Assembly: GCF_003286085.1 (NCBI RefSeq)
Contig: NW_020825298.1
Location: forward strand, 3,782,001-3,846,000
DNA: 64,000 nt
Direction: 5' to 3'
Source of the DNA: Drosophila persimilis
Lineage: Eukaryota > Arthropoda > Insecta > Diptera > Drosophilidae
The notes under the pieces are model-generated. The model was not told where the DNA came from. It ran no database searches and saw only the letters and a list, made by a program, of their open reading frames with translations. Positions 34,714-48,669 of the stretch are shown in pieces. The position numbers were made by a program, and so were the translations under genes. Positions within the stretch are counted from its first letter, which is position 1, and each line of letters starts with the position of its first letter.

Positions 34714-35456
34714 TTATACCCGATACTAAGTCAGTATGGCTCTCCTCCGGCCGACGCCGCTAATATTTAACGACACGACAAAGAGTGCGTGCGAGAGAGA
34801 CAGAAAATCAGTCTGAGCGTGACGTCGGGCGCTGCGTAGCCACTGCAAATTGATTTGTTCCTTTTGGCTATAAAAATGATCTGATCTGATCCAGATTCAG
34901 CAATCTAATAGATATGGTCATTATCTATGACTCTGCGTTTTTAGTTTTCTCAAATCTGCAATATTGTGGATGCAACAGATTTTCGTCCTTTGTGGGGGCG
35001 GATGGGGGTGGGGCGAAATTCTGAGATATACGTTTTAGAGTGACATCTTAAAGGAGTGTGTGCACAAAATTTGGTTACTCTAGCCTTAATAGTCTCTGAG
35101 ATTTGTGGTTGCCTCAGATTTTCGCCCTTTGTGGGGGCGGAAGTGGGCGGGGCAAAGTTTTGAAATATTTTTGGAGCAGTGACATATCACAGAAGTCTGG
35201 ATCCAAAACATCGTTGCTCTAGCTTTTATAGTCTTTGAGCATTAGGCGCTGAAGGGGACGGACAGACGGACAGACGGACAGACGGACAGACGGACGGACG
35301 GACAGACAGACAGGGCTCAATCGACTCGGCTATTGATGCTGATCAAGAATATATATACTTTATAGGGTCGGAAACGATTCCTTCTGGACGTTACACACAT
35401 CCACTTTTACCACAAATCTAATATACCCCAATACTCATTTTGAGTATCGGGTATAA
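34714..35456. mobile_element. DINE-1/mini-me-type (Helentron-related) non-autonomous element
   Basis: TTATACCCGATACT (34714-34727) is perfectly inverted at 35443-35456 (AGTATCGGGTATAA). Inside are the features described for Drosophila mini-me/DINE-1 elements: an internal tetranucleotide microsatellite of the GTCY class, seen here as (GACGGACA)n at about 35256-35312, and the conserved 3' block GGCTATTGATGCTGATCAAG then ATATATATACTTTATAGGG. It has two related internal blocks starting CAGATTTTCG(T/C)CCTTTGTGG. No protein is encoded, as usual for the family. Confidence 0.85.
35256..35312 (+). repeat. (GACGGACA)n microsatellite inside the DINE-1/mini-me element
   Basis: Tetranucleotide repeats of GACG/GACA, the reverse complement of the GTCY core known as the proto-microsatellite of mini-me. 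Confidence 0.85.
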
Positions 35457-38400
35457 AAAAAATACTGTGCTAACAGGTTTGTATTGCTGTGGATTCATGC
35501 AGTAGCCTTACCTTTTATTTCCCATATCTTGTGACTGACCAAAAGGGCCGCCTGCACACCTGTTGCAAGCTCCAACACTGTACGAGTATCTCTCTCTCTG
35601 TCTCTCTGTTTAGCCGCCATGTTTTTTTCAGAGAGATTTGCATGAGATTGTGGTGTGGAATACGATACAAGCGATCGTATGGTATGGAACGTATGCAAGT
35701 ATGAGAACACCCCCAACAACATCTTGAGATATGAATATTTTATGAGGCATGTGAGGAAACCGGCTGCGCTTGGAGGCCACTCTGAAAAGCCTCTGAAGTG
35801 GCAGACAAATTGTTGCCAACAAATCAATTAAATTGCTAATCAACAGCGACAACAAACAAAACGGCAGCAACAGAACCAGCAACAACAAAAACAACAGCTG
35901 TGGTACAGCAACAACAACTGTGTTGCAGCAACAAATCGTGTATTAGGCTCCACAATTTAATGGAGCCACATTCCAGAGGCAAAAGGCTAGAAGCCATTGT
36001 TGGGCCGCCAAAGCGACCGCAAGAAATGCATAAACATATTGCAGATTGGGGACCAAGAAAACACCGCTGAAAAACACCGCGAAAAAGGGGCCAACACACA
36101 AGACAAAGCTCGTGGACTCGGACTCGGACTCGGACACCGGACAAGTGCACCGCACTTAGATCCCAACAGGATGGTAGAGGGGATCACCGTGAGGGCGGAG
36201 AAGGAATCGGAATTGGAGTCCAAGACCCAAAACAGAAACAGAAGCAACATGGAAACACCGCAGGCGGCATTTGACAAAAAAATAAATAAACTACGAGCCA
36301 CAGACTCGTATTCGCACGATATGTGGCATATACTCGGTCGATAGATATACGAGTGCAGAGATATATCGCTTGGTAGGGGGAGACCTGTCACAGCATTCAC
36401 AGAGAATGCTAGATAACAAGGAGATTCGATGGTAAATAGGTAGAGTGTGAAGTGATGTGATGCAGAAGTTTGAGCGATCTGATGAAGAAGAGAGGATATA
36501 GTAATTGTGTATTTTCGGGGATAATTTGTACTTGTGTGAGGCGATAATTTATTTATTAGGGCGAAAAAAAAGACCGTTGTCAAGAGCAGAAAGAACAAGA
36601 AAGAAAGTCTAATCAAATCTGGATGGAATGGATCCAATTTTGGCGGCTGCTTCCTTGCAGACCCAGAGGTCCTCTAAGGTATCATCCTCATATGTTCTCT
36701 AAAATGGTCTCCATTGGATCACCGAAAACGATCTTTTTCAGTTTTTTAGCTGTGCTCTTTGGGAAAACCCTATTAGCTGCTGTGTTATTACACTTTTCGG
36801 TAATCTGGTTGCTCAGCACCAGAGATTTCATACTTTTAATCAGCTATGCGTGTTAGTGTCTCATGCTGTCTTTCTTTCAGACAGAGAGACATGTCTCTCA
36901 TACATGTCCATAGACAGACGACATGTACGAATAGAGATACTTTCAAATTTTCGCACTTTAAAGCTAGGAAATATTAATAATAACAATGTATGTTTTCAAA
37001 AGGAAAAAAATAAAATGGATCTTATGTGTTACCGCATATCTCATGGTTCTTGTCTGAAAAATTTGGGAAAAAACATATCGTTTTACGTTGTGCTGGCACC
37101 ACCACCACCCACTGTTCTGGCGTTAGTGGTTGGTGCTGCAGTTTGCAGTTGTCACCACCATTAACAGGAGCAGCGTCGGGGCGGCAGCAACTTGCAACTT
37201 GGCCTGCTTAGGTGCTGGCTGAGTCGCTGTCGAAATTCATTCAATTCAAAGCGAACTAAGCCCGATCCAGTCCCAGGCTCAGCCTCGGATTCAGATTCAG
37301 GCGCGGACCTGGGGACTTGGGGAGTCGGTTCCAGTTTCAGGTTACACCACGCATGAGGCTTTTCCATGTCGTTCTCCATTTGTCGCCTGGCACTTTTCTA
37401 ACTGAACGAGAAACGAGAGGGCTTAACATCGACGCGCTTGGTACCCTATAAACTAGGAGTGGAATATGGAACCTCAATATATATTTGATGGGAATTCGTG
37501 GGATAATTGACAGAAATGCAGGGATGAAATGGCTATGAATTGAAAAATATAAATAAAAGAATATTCTATAGCTCTGGAGATAGTTCCCATCGTTGGGTTT
37601 TCAAAATCATCATAGGCCTCTCCACACAGGGTACCAGAAAAAACGGCGCTTGCTCTATGAGGGAATGAGAGAGAGAGGTAGAACAGGGAGAGCGGAGGTG
37701 GGCAGAGATAGGAAGGAGTGGAGTGGTGGGATCGGGAGGGGAGGGCAGAGGATGAGAAGCGTGAGAGTCGACAACAAACTGCGCCTGCGCACGCGTTCAA
37801 TTAGCTGCAAATTGCAAATCGTGCGGCGCATGCGCAACGTCCAACGTCCCCAATGCGATGTCGCCACAAACGGCGGCAACTTGTTGCTGGCTGCAACACC
37901 AGCACTGCAACAGGGAGGAGAGCCCCAGTGCCACAGCAACAGCCACAGTTGCTAATGTGTTGTCAACAAAACTCATGTTGACAGCAGAATCGAAAATATT
38001 TCATTTCAAATTTGCTGCCGCTTGTTGCAGGTGTGTTTGAGTGTGTGTGTGTGGGAAAGAGAAAGGCAATGATGTCGTGGCAAGGAGGTGTCGATGTCCA
38101 CTCTTAATTGGGGGATTCGGGGGGGTGGGTGGGTAGTGGGTAGGCCTTGAAAGAGAGACACATCCTGTCTAAGCGGCAACCGCTACCATAACTCACCCGC
38201 AGAGCAGCAGGCAGCAGTAGGGGCAGGGGCAGACAGCTGCAGGGGCAGCGGTAGCCACAATTTGCATCGGGGCACTGGAATCGAAGGATGGGAATCGAAT
38301 TTCGAGCAAGAGATTCGAATGTTTCTTTGTTGAATGTTGAGTGAATGATAACTGACAGTTAAAGCAGGTAACGGGAGGAGGGAGGTAGCCCCAGAAGCCG

Positions 38401-41400
38401 CAGCATGTTCCAGTGGTGTCTCTGTTTGCTACAGATGCTGTTTCCCCGAGAAACGGGGTATATCCAGTATTACTGCTGCTAGGAAGGAGTCATTCAAGAA
38501 AGTCTTTTATCCATAAGTAGATCTGTGGAGGATCTCTGAATGGAGTTTTCAAAACGTTAACATTTTCCTCGCCAAAATTAAAAGTCTAAGGGGGTTTGTA
38601 CAACGGAACGATTCTTATATGCAAAACGAAAAAAATTGATGGCTTATTGATGCATTGGCATATCATTCACATCATTACCAGAGCCATTCAGCGTGTGCCT
38701 TCTTTATAAATAATTTTGTTTCAAGCCAACCTCAAAACCGGAGCCAGCCTGATTATATTCTCTTTCTTTGATTACACTCTTCTCTTCTCACATGGAGAGA
38801 GTCTGCTAATCATCACTAATCATCCGATTAGTGGGTATTCTGTAGTCGAAATGGCTCTGCACACAGAAGGGAAGCTGTGTGTTTTTGCTTTTTGCTTACT
38901 CTCGAGTCAAATGTCAATAAATATTGGTCAGTCGCATTCGCTGTCATTGTCATGGAGGCCAGAAGCCTACAGAAGCAACATCAGTAGATTGGAATGCTGC
39001 CTGCCTGCCCCTGGAATGATACTCTCGAAGATTCCGAATGCGCGCATAAATTCTATCAAACAAGCAAATGGAAATATTAAGGAAATTTAGCATCCGATCC
39101 AGCCGAAAGGGTAACGAAGGAGGAGTTGGAGTTGGAGTAGGAGGTGGCTGGGCTTTTGTTTATGCGCTCAAAAGCATTCGCCGCCGCCGACAATTTTCGA
39201 GGCGCGGCAGGCGCAGCATAGAGTCAAAGGCTAGACGCGATTGCCAGAACCAGAGCCTGCCGCAGAGTGGAATCTATACTCCATCCCGAGGAACCAACCG
39301 CAGAGCCACATACATCATTTTCACACCGAAACGCAATTGATGATGATGAGGATCGGATGAGAGGATGCATCGGAGGATGGGGGATCTCTGGGGCCTGCGG
39401 CTGTGCCTCTGTCTCTGTGGCAAACCTCAAGGCGAGAATTATGAGCGACAACACGGCAACAACAAATGACTTTGAGAGTGAATTTGCAGCTAATAATTTA
39501 CACAAAAGCATTTTTAATCATCGAAAGCCAGTACCAGTGCCAGCCAAAGAGAAGCTGCTGCTGCGGCAGCGAGCGACGGCCAATAAATTGCAACGTGCCA
39601 CAGCAACAAAGTAATCAATCAGCGCGGTCAATAGTCAATGATCCCGCAGAGAGGAGCAGGACGGAGCAGGGAGGAGCGATCGAGCATCCGATGGAGGTGG
39701 ACAGAGGTGGCAGAGGTTGCATTTTGGACCACTGTGTGGACCACTGGACCACTGGCATTGTGTCAGTCACAACGTTGCAATGGGAATGCAGCAGAATGTT
39801 GCATGCCACAGAGCGGAGATGGAGATGGAGATGGCGATGGCGATGACGATGACGATGGCCAGATCATTGATAATGATCAGCAGCGAGCGAGCGGCTGCAT
39901 CTGTGGCAAGAAAACATCTAGAGTGCAACCTCCTCCAAATGAGAAATGAGAAAATCAACTCCAAAGCTCAAAGTATGCGTAATGGCCCCAGGGAGCAGCG
40001 TTGAGACTCCGCGCTGCTCTGCTCTGCTCTGCTCCTCCAGTGGGGGCCGCCGCGGGCCAGATTCCGATTCCAATTCCGAGAGAGATTCAGCCAGTGCAGT
40101 GGCAGAGCCATAGCCATGTCGATAGATCGCCAGTGAATCTGCGATGAGAAAATGCGTCATAAATGCGTAAACCCGACGACAGCAGCTGCTGAAGACTGGA
40201 GAAAAGGGGGAAATCTAGCGATGGGAGAGATAATCTAAAGGAAATAAGAGCCTAATAAGTCGTTTATATCTTAAATAATGGTATCTAAGCATACTGTAGT
40301 ACAGATCTTGGAGCATATATGGAGGATTAGTGAAAATTTGTATAATGATCTTTAAAATGTTAAAAGGTTTCGACAAATAGAGAGATATAAATCTAGAGAG
40401 ATAAAATCCCTACCATCAAAGAATGATTACAGCGAGGAAGGTGATAATGAGTGACTGTCTGGAAAAGAATTCGGTAGAAATTCGGATCGGATAGAATAGA
40501 TAAAGTGTGGTCTGAATCAGAGGTGTCTTTGCAGAAAGAGGTACAGTCACGTCTCGAGAATGCCACTCACGGTCACGTGACGCGTCCATCTCTATCCTCG
40601 GAACACTCCTCATGCATCGCATCTCATGGCATCGCACATCGCATTGCATTGCATTGCATCGCTTTGGCAGTCTTCATCATATTTAATGGTTGTGTGATAA
40701 TATGCCACGTTTGCTGCCGGTTGCTGTGTGGATGCCACTGGCTGTTGCTACTGGCTACTGGGCTGCTGCTGCCGCTGCTGCCCCATGATGCGGCCATGGC
40801 ATGGCCATAAAGAGTCCGAGTCGCCGAGTCCGAGGCAGTTGCAACGCAAAACTCAATTAAAGAACGCATTGCAGCAGTCCATGATACACCTCTCTCGCTG
40901 TTGTCTGTTGTCTATCTTTCGCGGCGGATGATGATGATGATCCCTCCTCGCAAAGATGATGATGAACAACTGACATTGAAGTGCCAGATCGACAACTGAA
41001 CGAAAGAGCCATGCTCATAAATATGGTTGCAACTGCAACAGCAACAGCAACAGCCACAGCAGCTCCATGCAGCATTTCGCATCTCTCGTCGCATCTCTGG
41101 ATCGACTGCATCCATCCATCCATCCATCCATCCATCCATTTGCTGTTGTTGTCTACAACTTGGTTATTAGTCGAACGGAATGCTGGCGATGCGCGTTAAT
41201 TAACTCATCAATTTTTTCATGCCCCCCCTCTGCCATATGCTGCCACGCGGAGGATCTCTGCCTGCAACTATCTGATGGATGCATTTACTCCTACTTATGC
41301 ATTGTCTCCTCTCTTCTGAGTGCACCCAAAAGGATCAGATCAGCGTAATCAGCGTCCGTCCTGTGACGATGACACAAAGCCGTGGCAATCCAATCAGCTC

Positions 41401-41499
41401 GTGTGAGGTGGCATGCCACATGTGGTGGTGGCCTCTTGTTTCGAGGCAAATTAAGTACCCTCTAGAATGTAGTTGAAAATGTCTTTAATAATGACAGCA
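35457..41499. other. Non-coding DNA, low-complexity
   Basis: I find no coding exon. Present are CAACAACAA/CAGCAGC tracts (35865-35935), GGACTCGGACTCGG (36112-36132), a G-run stretch at 38110-38140, GATGGAGATGGCGATGG (39819-39858), (CTGCT)n near 40016-40031, GCATTGCATTGCATTG (40644-40662), (CAACAG)n near 41030-41060 and (CATC)n at 41109-41139. Frames in this stretch follow these repeats and lack splice or start context. Confidence 0.6.
38110..38141 (+). repeat. G-rich tract, G-quadruplex-capable
   Basis: Five or more G-runs (GGGGG, GGGGGG, GGG, GGG, GGG) fall within about 32 bp on the + strand. Confidence 0.6.
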
Positions 41500-42086
41500 A
41501 CTATGTGTGGAACTTGAAGAGCGCGTAAGCATCCATGGGCATCGAGAGAGGGAGATGGAGATGGCGATGGCGATGGAGGGGTTGCAGTAGAGCTAGAGGG
41601 AGGTGGCACGTTCATGTGTCGTCTGCAACTCCTCTGTGGCACTGTGTGTGTGTTTGTGCAATAATCTGGAACGTCATTTTTATTGCTGCCACTCGACTGT
41701 GGCATTGGCACTGGTACCGGCACTGGCACTGGCACTGGCATTGGGGCATTCCTCTGCTCTGCTGAATCCTCTGTCTGCCTCTGCCTTTGAGAGGAGCAGG
41801 ATTGTCTCTCAGCCTGCTCGTTGTCATCTTAAGCAATCATCTCATAATCGGCAGTGGCAGTAGCACACACTGTGCCAGAGGCAGTGGCAGTGGCCACTGG
41901 CAAACAGAAAATCCCCACCAGAGCCCACAGGCCAGAGCATCTACAGGGAGACAGACACCACACACAGATCTTCAAAGAAAGATCTACGCGCCCGGATCTG
42001 GAGCGCGCCTTTTTGATTGATTGCAGCGGACGGACGTTTTTGTCGCTGCTGCTTTTGGTGTTAATAATAATTATTATTGAACGAAG

Positions 42087-42087
<1 letters not shown>

Positions 42088-42117
<30 letters not shown>
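42088..42117 (+). repeat. (TGC)10 microsatellite
   Basis: Ten uninterrupted TGC units. Confidence 0.9.
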
Positions 42118-45100
42118 AGTTGCAACGTTCGTCGATCTTCAGCGATGCAACGAGAGCGGAAGCGACGATCTGTTCATGGGCGACAACGTGAGAATTCTCG
42201 ATGGTGATGGTTTGTCTTTGTCTCTTTCAATGGGATTGCTCTGATTTGATGGGGAGCTCTATTCCTGCTGCATGTTGCACGTGTTGCACAGGAAGTGTTG
42301 CATTGCCGTACCTATGGAGTGTGGAATTGTAGAATTCTGGATTTTGTTTTCGAGATATTTTCCCCTCTTCTACCATTCTCCCTAGAACTATCTATACCTT
42401 CTCTTTCCTTGCAGTTTTTTTGTGCTATTTGTGGGTCGCCTCAAGGACACCGCTTCCCAATCCCTATTTCGAAATGGAAACAGCCACGTAGCCACTCAAT
42501 CGATTGGAGCCAACGCGATCGCCATCGCGAGCCACAGCACTCCAGAGAGCCTCCAAAGAGGAGAAACAGCAACTGCAACAGAAAACAGAGTCTAAGCCCA
42601 AAAGCAGTGTGCCACATGCGGCGTTGTGGCTGGTCGGCCATCAATAAAAACTTGTAAAATTGATTACAACAATATTCCGTTTGCTGTTTTCTGCTGTTTT
42701 GCTGTTTCTCTGATTTCTGTTGACCAAAAAAAGTTGTCGCTATAGCGACAGTGCCCCTCCCCGTGACACTGGACTCTCGGCACTCGGCTCTCGATTCTCG
42801 GTTCCATATCAAAGTCGTGCGCTGTCAAATAATGAAGTTGCCAGATCAACAAAAACCAACAGAAAAACTGCAATTGGAGGGAGACCATGGAGCTGGGAGC
42901 CGGAGATCTGGTGATCTGGATGGGGGTCTACCTGTTGGCCCGATGCTGGGACTGGGACTGCGACTGCGACTGGGACTGTGGCTGCAAATCGTGCAGAAGA
43001 TATCAGTGATCAACATGTTGCACCATGGCCATGGCCACCAGAGTCCGCATCCCTTTTGTTCAGCAGAAGAACATTCAACATTCAACAAAACAATTGCAAT
43101 TGCTACCGATTTGAATACCCAGTACATAGAGTAGAGTATATTCGTGAATGGAGGATGGCAGATAGAAGGGCTTTCCTTACTCTAACATCGGGATCTCTAA
43201 CCATCTTTTGGATATAGAAATCATCCGCATTGGATCACTTTTACATTGGAAACGAGGAAAACAAGTTCCCAGATTGAAGAAGGGCTATTTCCCAGTAGAA
43301 AAGGCTACAGATATTCGGATATTCCTCGACTTTATCGCAGGAAAACGAAGAGAAAAAGCTCCCAGTGCTTGCCGAATTCTAGCCCATACTTGCCTAATGG
43401 GTATCTCCTGGTCGAGGCAGTCCAGTGTGGCGTTCCTCTCTGGTTATTATTTGCAACAGAAATCGACTCCGGACTCTGCTGCATCGAGTGCTGAGAGTCA
43501 AAGTTGCTGACAAATGTTTGAGTTGCAGTTGTGCTACCGTGCTGCTGATGCTGCAAGTGCTCCAGCGTTCATTTGTTTCCCTCTCTCTCTGTCTCTTTCT
43601 CGCTGTGTGTTTTTTTTCGTGGCAGATACTCTTGGTATTTGCTCTGCCTCTAATTACAAGGAGGGAGACGCTGCGCGACGCGATATTCCGCTTTTGATTG
43701 CTGGCGACAGCCGAAAACGCGTTCCCAGCTAATTTAGACACCTCGCATGCCGCAGATGCCCCGATCTGTGGCTCATTAAACAGCCAGCAAGCCAGTAAGC
43801 CAGCGGCGGCAGCAATCAATTGCCTTTGCAACATGTCCTGCCCCGAGAAGGGGTTGCAGCAGGGAGCCGAAGAGAGAACAATTATGGCGACAGTGAGAGG
43901 AATTTGCAGCGCTTGTAAGCGGCTGCCCCAAAGGCTCCGTTGCCCCTGATACTTGCTACTTGCAACATCGACAATTGTTGCCGCCGCTGACCTTCGTGTT
44001 GGAAAGGAAATGAGGGGCAATGGCAACGGACACGGCAACAGCGACCGACCAGTGCTAGAAAGGCAATTATGTTCGCTGTTTTCTCAGGGGCACTTATTTA
44101 AATTGCAGCGCCGCCGCCACATTGTTGCAGCAGCAATGACAACCAGCAACATTGCCACACACGCAGCGCAAACGCTCTCTGAAGCCTCTTCTATCCCTAA
44201 GAATGATGCTGCAACAGCCATCCTGCAGCCACACTTTATGTATTCCATCATTGGATCATGAATTCAAAGGAAATCTTATACATTTTCTGTGGAAATCCCT
44301 TAAATTTCAGATCGTAACTCCATGAGATTTTTCCCAAACAGATCCCCTGGATAAAAACTATTTCTTCCGTGGTTCAATAATTTAGAAAAATAATGTAAGG
44401 TCTGTGTTTCTCATTCCATACATGGAAATCATTGCTGTAAGAGAAAATATTCTATGGGATACTGGTCTAAAATCAGAATTTCTTGGAGATATATTCATGA
44501 TCATGTCATGACAATATACTCTCTAAGTTAAATTTCCTGTTTTATCTGAAATAATTGGATTGTAGCGCACTTAGGATTATCGTTTGGCAACTGATCTTCA
44601 AGCGATCTTCAAATTCCGAAGAAAAAAGGATCTACATATGATCTTCAAGGTAAGTTTTTCTCATGGAGAGAAGTTAAAAGTGATCTTTACTCGTGAATTG
44701 GTCCTTTCCTGTAATTAATCTAAATTCTCTAAAATTCTCTGAGCGATCCTTCGTTTTGGCTAAGGGAAAAGTCAACGATCTTCGGACTTCTGGCACATGG
44801 CAGTTTCCTTTTTCCCCTGCCCCTGCCCCAGACCCCCGACTACTTCCCTCTTGTTCCCCCTTCACTCTCTGTGTGCGGTCCTCGCTGGATGCTGCAGCGC
44901 TGGGGCAGCAAATGGACCAACTGACACCTAGACACATTTTTCTGTGGCACAAATCAAAAGGCAAACATTTTCACTTTCAATTACAGCAATTAAAGCGAGC
45001 AATGATAATAACTTATTTAAGAGGCGAACGTGGATGCGGCAGAGGATGCAGTCGCGGACCGTGCAACGTGCAACGTGGAGCGTGGAGCCATGGTCCGGCC

Positions 45101-45431
45101 ACAGGCCAAAAGCGGAGGCACGAAGAGACAGAGACGCGTTGTAACGAGAGGATGGCAGAGAGTGGAAGGAGAATGGGGATAGGAGAAGGCGAAGGAGCAG
45201 GAGGAGGCGCAGGGACAGGGGCAGGGGCAGGGGCAGTAGATACTACATGGGGGCATGTGGATGTGGTTGATGAAAAACTAGTTCATGCCTTAAAACAGGC
45301 CTCTCGCCATCTCCCTTCCACTTGGTTTGTGGCATGCCGCATGCGCAAATTGAATTTTCGAGAACTATGCAACACTCATACGCCCCGTGGGTCTTCCCCC
45401 GCTTCCTGCGCCCCTGCTGCTGCTTCTGGCA

Positions 45432-45455
45432 CTGCTGCTGCTGCTGCTGCTGCTG
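45432..45455 (+). repeat. (CTG)8 microsatellite
   Basis: Eight CTG units; Ala, Leu or Cys runs appear in the forward frames. No gene context. Confidence 0.85.
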
Positions 45456-48400
45456 CAATTGCGGAATAAACGCTTTTTAATTGAATTCGAATTCTGGGTC
45501 TCCTCTGCTCCACAGCCCCTCCTGCTGCTCCTCCCGCTCCTCCTGCTGCTTTTGCTGTCCTCGGATCGATGTTGTCGTCGCTCGTTTTGAAGTCGTTGCC
45601 CAGTGGCTCACTTACAACTTGGGGCACCGCCAGAGTCATCCTTTTTGGATGTGGAGCCTGCTCTGCTCTGCTCTGCTCTTCTTGTTTGTGTCGCAATGCC
45701 CTTGACCCTCAGAGGAGTCCATCAGCCAATGGATCGAACATGAATAGAGAGCGCAAGAGTGATCCTTCTTTTGGAATAGAGACCTGCAGTCATCTTTCCC
45801 CTAAGACTGATAGATAGAAGGTATCCAAAGTAAGGTGGATTCTGTTCTTTGAAGATCTGAGTTTGTCTTGAATGGAAAGAGAAACTTGTCCCTCAGAGAG
45901 GGAAGAGCATTCCAGAGGATGCATAAGAGCATTCCACATTCGTTGCTCTTGCAGCTCGTTTTCGCACTCTTGTTTTTTCGTATCTATAAAGTTTTTCTTT
46001 ATCTTTTTGTTTTATTTTTTATTGTTAATTTATAGAATTTTTTTTTGTGTTGCTTCGGTGGCTTCTGCTTTGGAAATGCCTTTGACTGCAACGGCGACGG
46101 CGACGGCAACAGCGACTGCGGTCTCTCGTTGTCATTAAAACGCGCGATGGGACATCGATTTGTTGTTGCTGCTGTTTCTGTTTTTGTTGCAGCGATCGAG
46201 GATCGTTGATCGTCCATCGTCCATCCAGCGATCCATCGCTCCTCCTTCGATCCTCTCTCCGATCCTCCAGCGATCCTTCTTTCCATTTCGCCTTGTTGTT
46301 GATTTTTGTCGTTTGCCTTTTAAATGAAAATAACGATAAATCAAAGGTCGGCGTTGAAGCGAATACCCGGAGAGGGAGAGACCCAAACAGAGATGATTTC
46401 TGTGAGATCTCTCTCTATCTCCCTCTCTCTCCCCCTGTCTCTCTCCCTTTTTTCGTTGTTTTCTTCGTAATTTGTTAAGCTTTTAATTGCCCCAAAAATA
46501 GGCACAAATGCAGGTGACTGCCACCCACAAGCAGGTGGCCTCGAACTCCCAGAGAGATGATGAATCTGCGATAGAGACCACGGGCTCTCTGGGGAGTGGG
46601 AACAATTCTGTGATCCTCCGTTCGATCAAGTGCTTTCGAATCCAAGCTAAATGGCGCGAAAGTGCACTCTCAGAAGCGTCTTTAAAGAGGGGTTTACTCC
46701 ACCATTAGAGATTCCTTTTCTTGACTCTCAGAAGTACATTGATGTTAAAAGCACAACACTTCCCAAGGTGAGAAAATCTGTAGAGAGTAGAGCACTGTAC
46801 TGGAGATATCCATCCCCCTTGAAGGACACCTCTGCCAATGGGAGCGCGAGTAGGTGGCCTGAGATTTTGTGATTTTGTGTCTGGGGGGAGCATGAGAACC
46901 TCGTGCAGAGGTTAGCAGATAGATGTTGCCATGGAATGGGGATGGATTGTGGGTTTAATTAATTATCCCCAGCAGTTGCTGCTTGCCGCTGGCTTTCTTT
47001 CTCTGATGGTTGTGGCAGGGGTTCGGGGGCTCCTTCCTGCGCTCTAATGTAGATATTCCATTTGCCATTAGAGGAGGCTGAGAAGCAGTCGTCGAGTCGC
47101 TCACTCTGACGACGTCATCAGGCCGCCTCCAAATGCGTTTTTTGACGAGGCAGCAAGCAGCCGGCAGTACCTCCTGGTACCTCCTCTGACTGCTGCACTT
47201 AATCTCGGTCGATCGTCAACGTTCCATCAGCATCAGCAACATCATTGGCATCAGCATCAGCATCAGCATGGGCATCGCATCCCCTCCTGCCCCAGAGTGG
47301 GGGGCAGGCTATGCTCCTCTCGCAAAAGATGGTATCTCATCAAAGGCGCACGTTTTCGAAATTACCGTACTAAGTGGGCGTCTAACTGTGCCACAGCCGA
47401 AGTTGCAAGGCGAAGGCTGCAAGTCGAAGCCTGAGTTCCAGATGTTAACCCCCCTCATCCTCCCCTCTACCTCTGCCTCTTGTGTTCCAAGTTTTTTGTG
47501 TGCGTTACCCTTCGACCTCCCTCTTTATGCGAGTGCTGCTCCGCTACTTCTCTCTTGCAGCTCCTCTGTTCTTCAGTCATATTTATGCTCAGACTCCTTT
47601 CCTATCCTCTTGACCTGCTCCTCTCTCCTCGCTTTTTCACATTTTCCACGCTTGCTTTATGCAATTTCTCTCCACTTGGGAGAATTTTTCATTAACACTC
47701 GCCTGCAGGGAATAGAACATTGACAGATCTACCCGAAACTTCCAGAACTATTCAGAAATAAAGAAGTCAACTAAGGTGAGGAGTTTTCTCTTCTGAAAAG
47801 CCTTTCCTCTTCATTGATGGATTTTACTAGTAAAAGATGTCTCTAGATTAAACAGCTGCCTCCTCTATATTCAAAGGAAAGTTACCTAAGATGGCAGATG
47901 ACTGCGATCTGATCTTCTTAATGTATATACATATCTCGCGCGTCATGCAGCAGTGCCCCTCCGTCGGTGGTCTGCGTTTTTGCCTATGGCAGTCTCCTCT
48001 TGGACATTGTATCCTTTTTTTTAGTTTCTGCTGTTTCCGATAATTGTAGATTTTATAAAGAAAGATCGGCAATACATCGTATTTATGACTCTTTTCTACA
48101 GAAGTTTGTCCTATTCCTTTTTTTTATAGTTTCCTTAATAATATTTGGTTTTTCGAACCACGCACCATTTCCTTGTTGTTTAGTGTAATTTTCCCCATCA
48201 AGAAAAGCCAATTTTCCCCCGCACGAATCGTTCGTTCTCTCAGAATTTCGCTTGGAATCAAAGTCAAATATGTTTTATTAAAAATATTTTAATGCCATTA
48301 AGTATTAAACATCAGCCTCATCCAAGTGTATTAACCCCCAAATGGGGGATCCCGAAGGCATGCAGAGGGAGGGCGGGTGGAGGGAGAGACCACACCGAAG

Positions 48401-48602
48401 TGCATTGGTGCGATGGGGGTCTTCCACCTGGAGAGGCACAGAGGCCATTGGCGTTTCGCATTTCGCGCGGCTTTTGCCTTTGGGTCGGGTTCAATTTTTG
48501 GTGCGTTATCTCCCGCAGGCGAGAGCAGGGTGAGCGAGGCAGGCAGTGGCAGTGGCAAGTGTTGCATGTTCTGTTGCAACCCACTGAAGATGACCACCAG
48601 CT

Positions 48603-48603
<1 letters not shown>

Positions 48604-48663
<60 letters not shown>
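48604..48663 (+). repeat. (CAG)20 microsatellite
   Basis: Twenty pure CAG units are followed by CAACAGCAACAG. A frame over it would give poly-Gln, poly-Ser or poly-Ala, but start, splice and flanking sequence do not support a protein. Confidence 0.95.

Positions 48664-48669
<6 letters not shown>

Larger units (their letters stand above)
41500..48599. other. Non-coding DNA, low-complexity
   Basis: No gene is supported. Tracts include GGCACTGGCACTGG (41704-41740), (TGC)10 at 42088-42117, GGGACTGGGACTGCGACTGC (42948-42980), GGGGCAGGGGCAGG (45215-45236), (CTG)8 at 45432-45455, GATCGATCC-type runs near 46195-46280 and CAGCATCAGCATCAGC near 47240-47268. Open frames (for example 44693-45469) are made of these repeats. 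Confidence 0.6.

Noticed and set aside
44693..45469. 258-codon frame on the + strand
   Set aside because: The second half is Gly/Ala repeats from GGGGCAGG and CTG tracts. There is no acceptor, promoter or homology.
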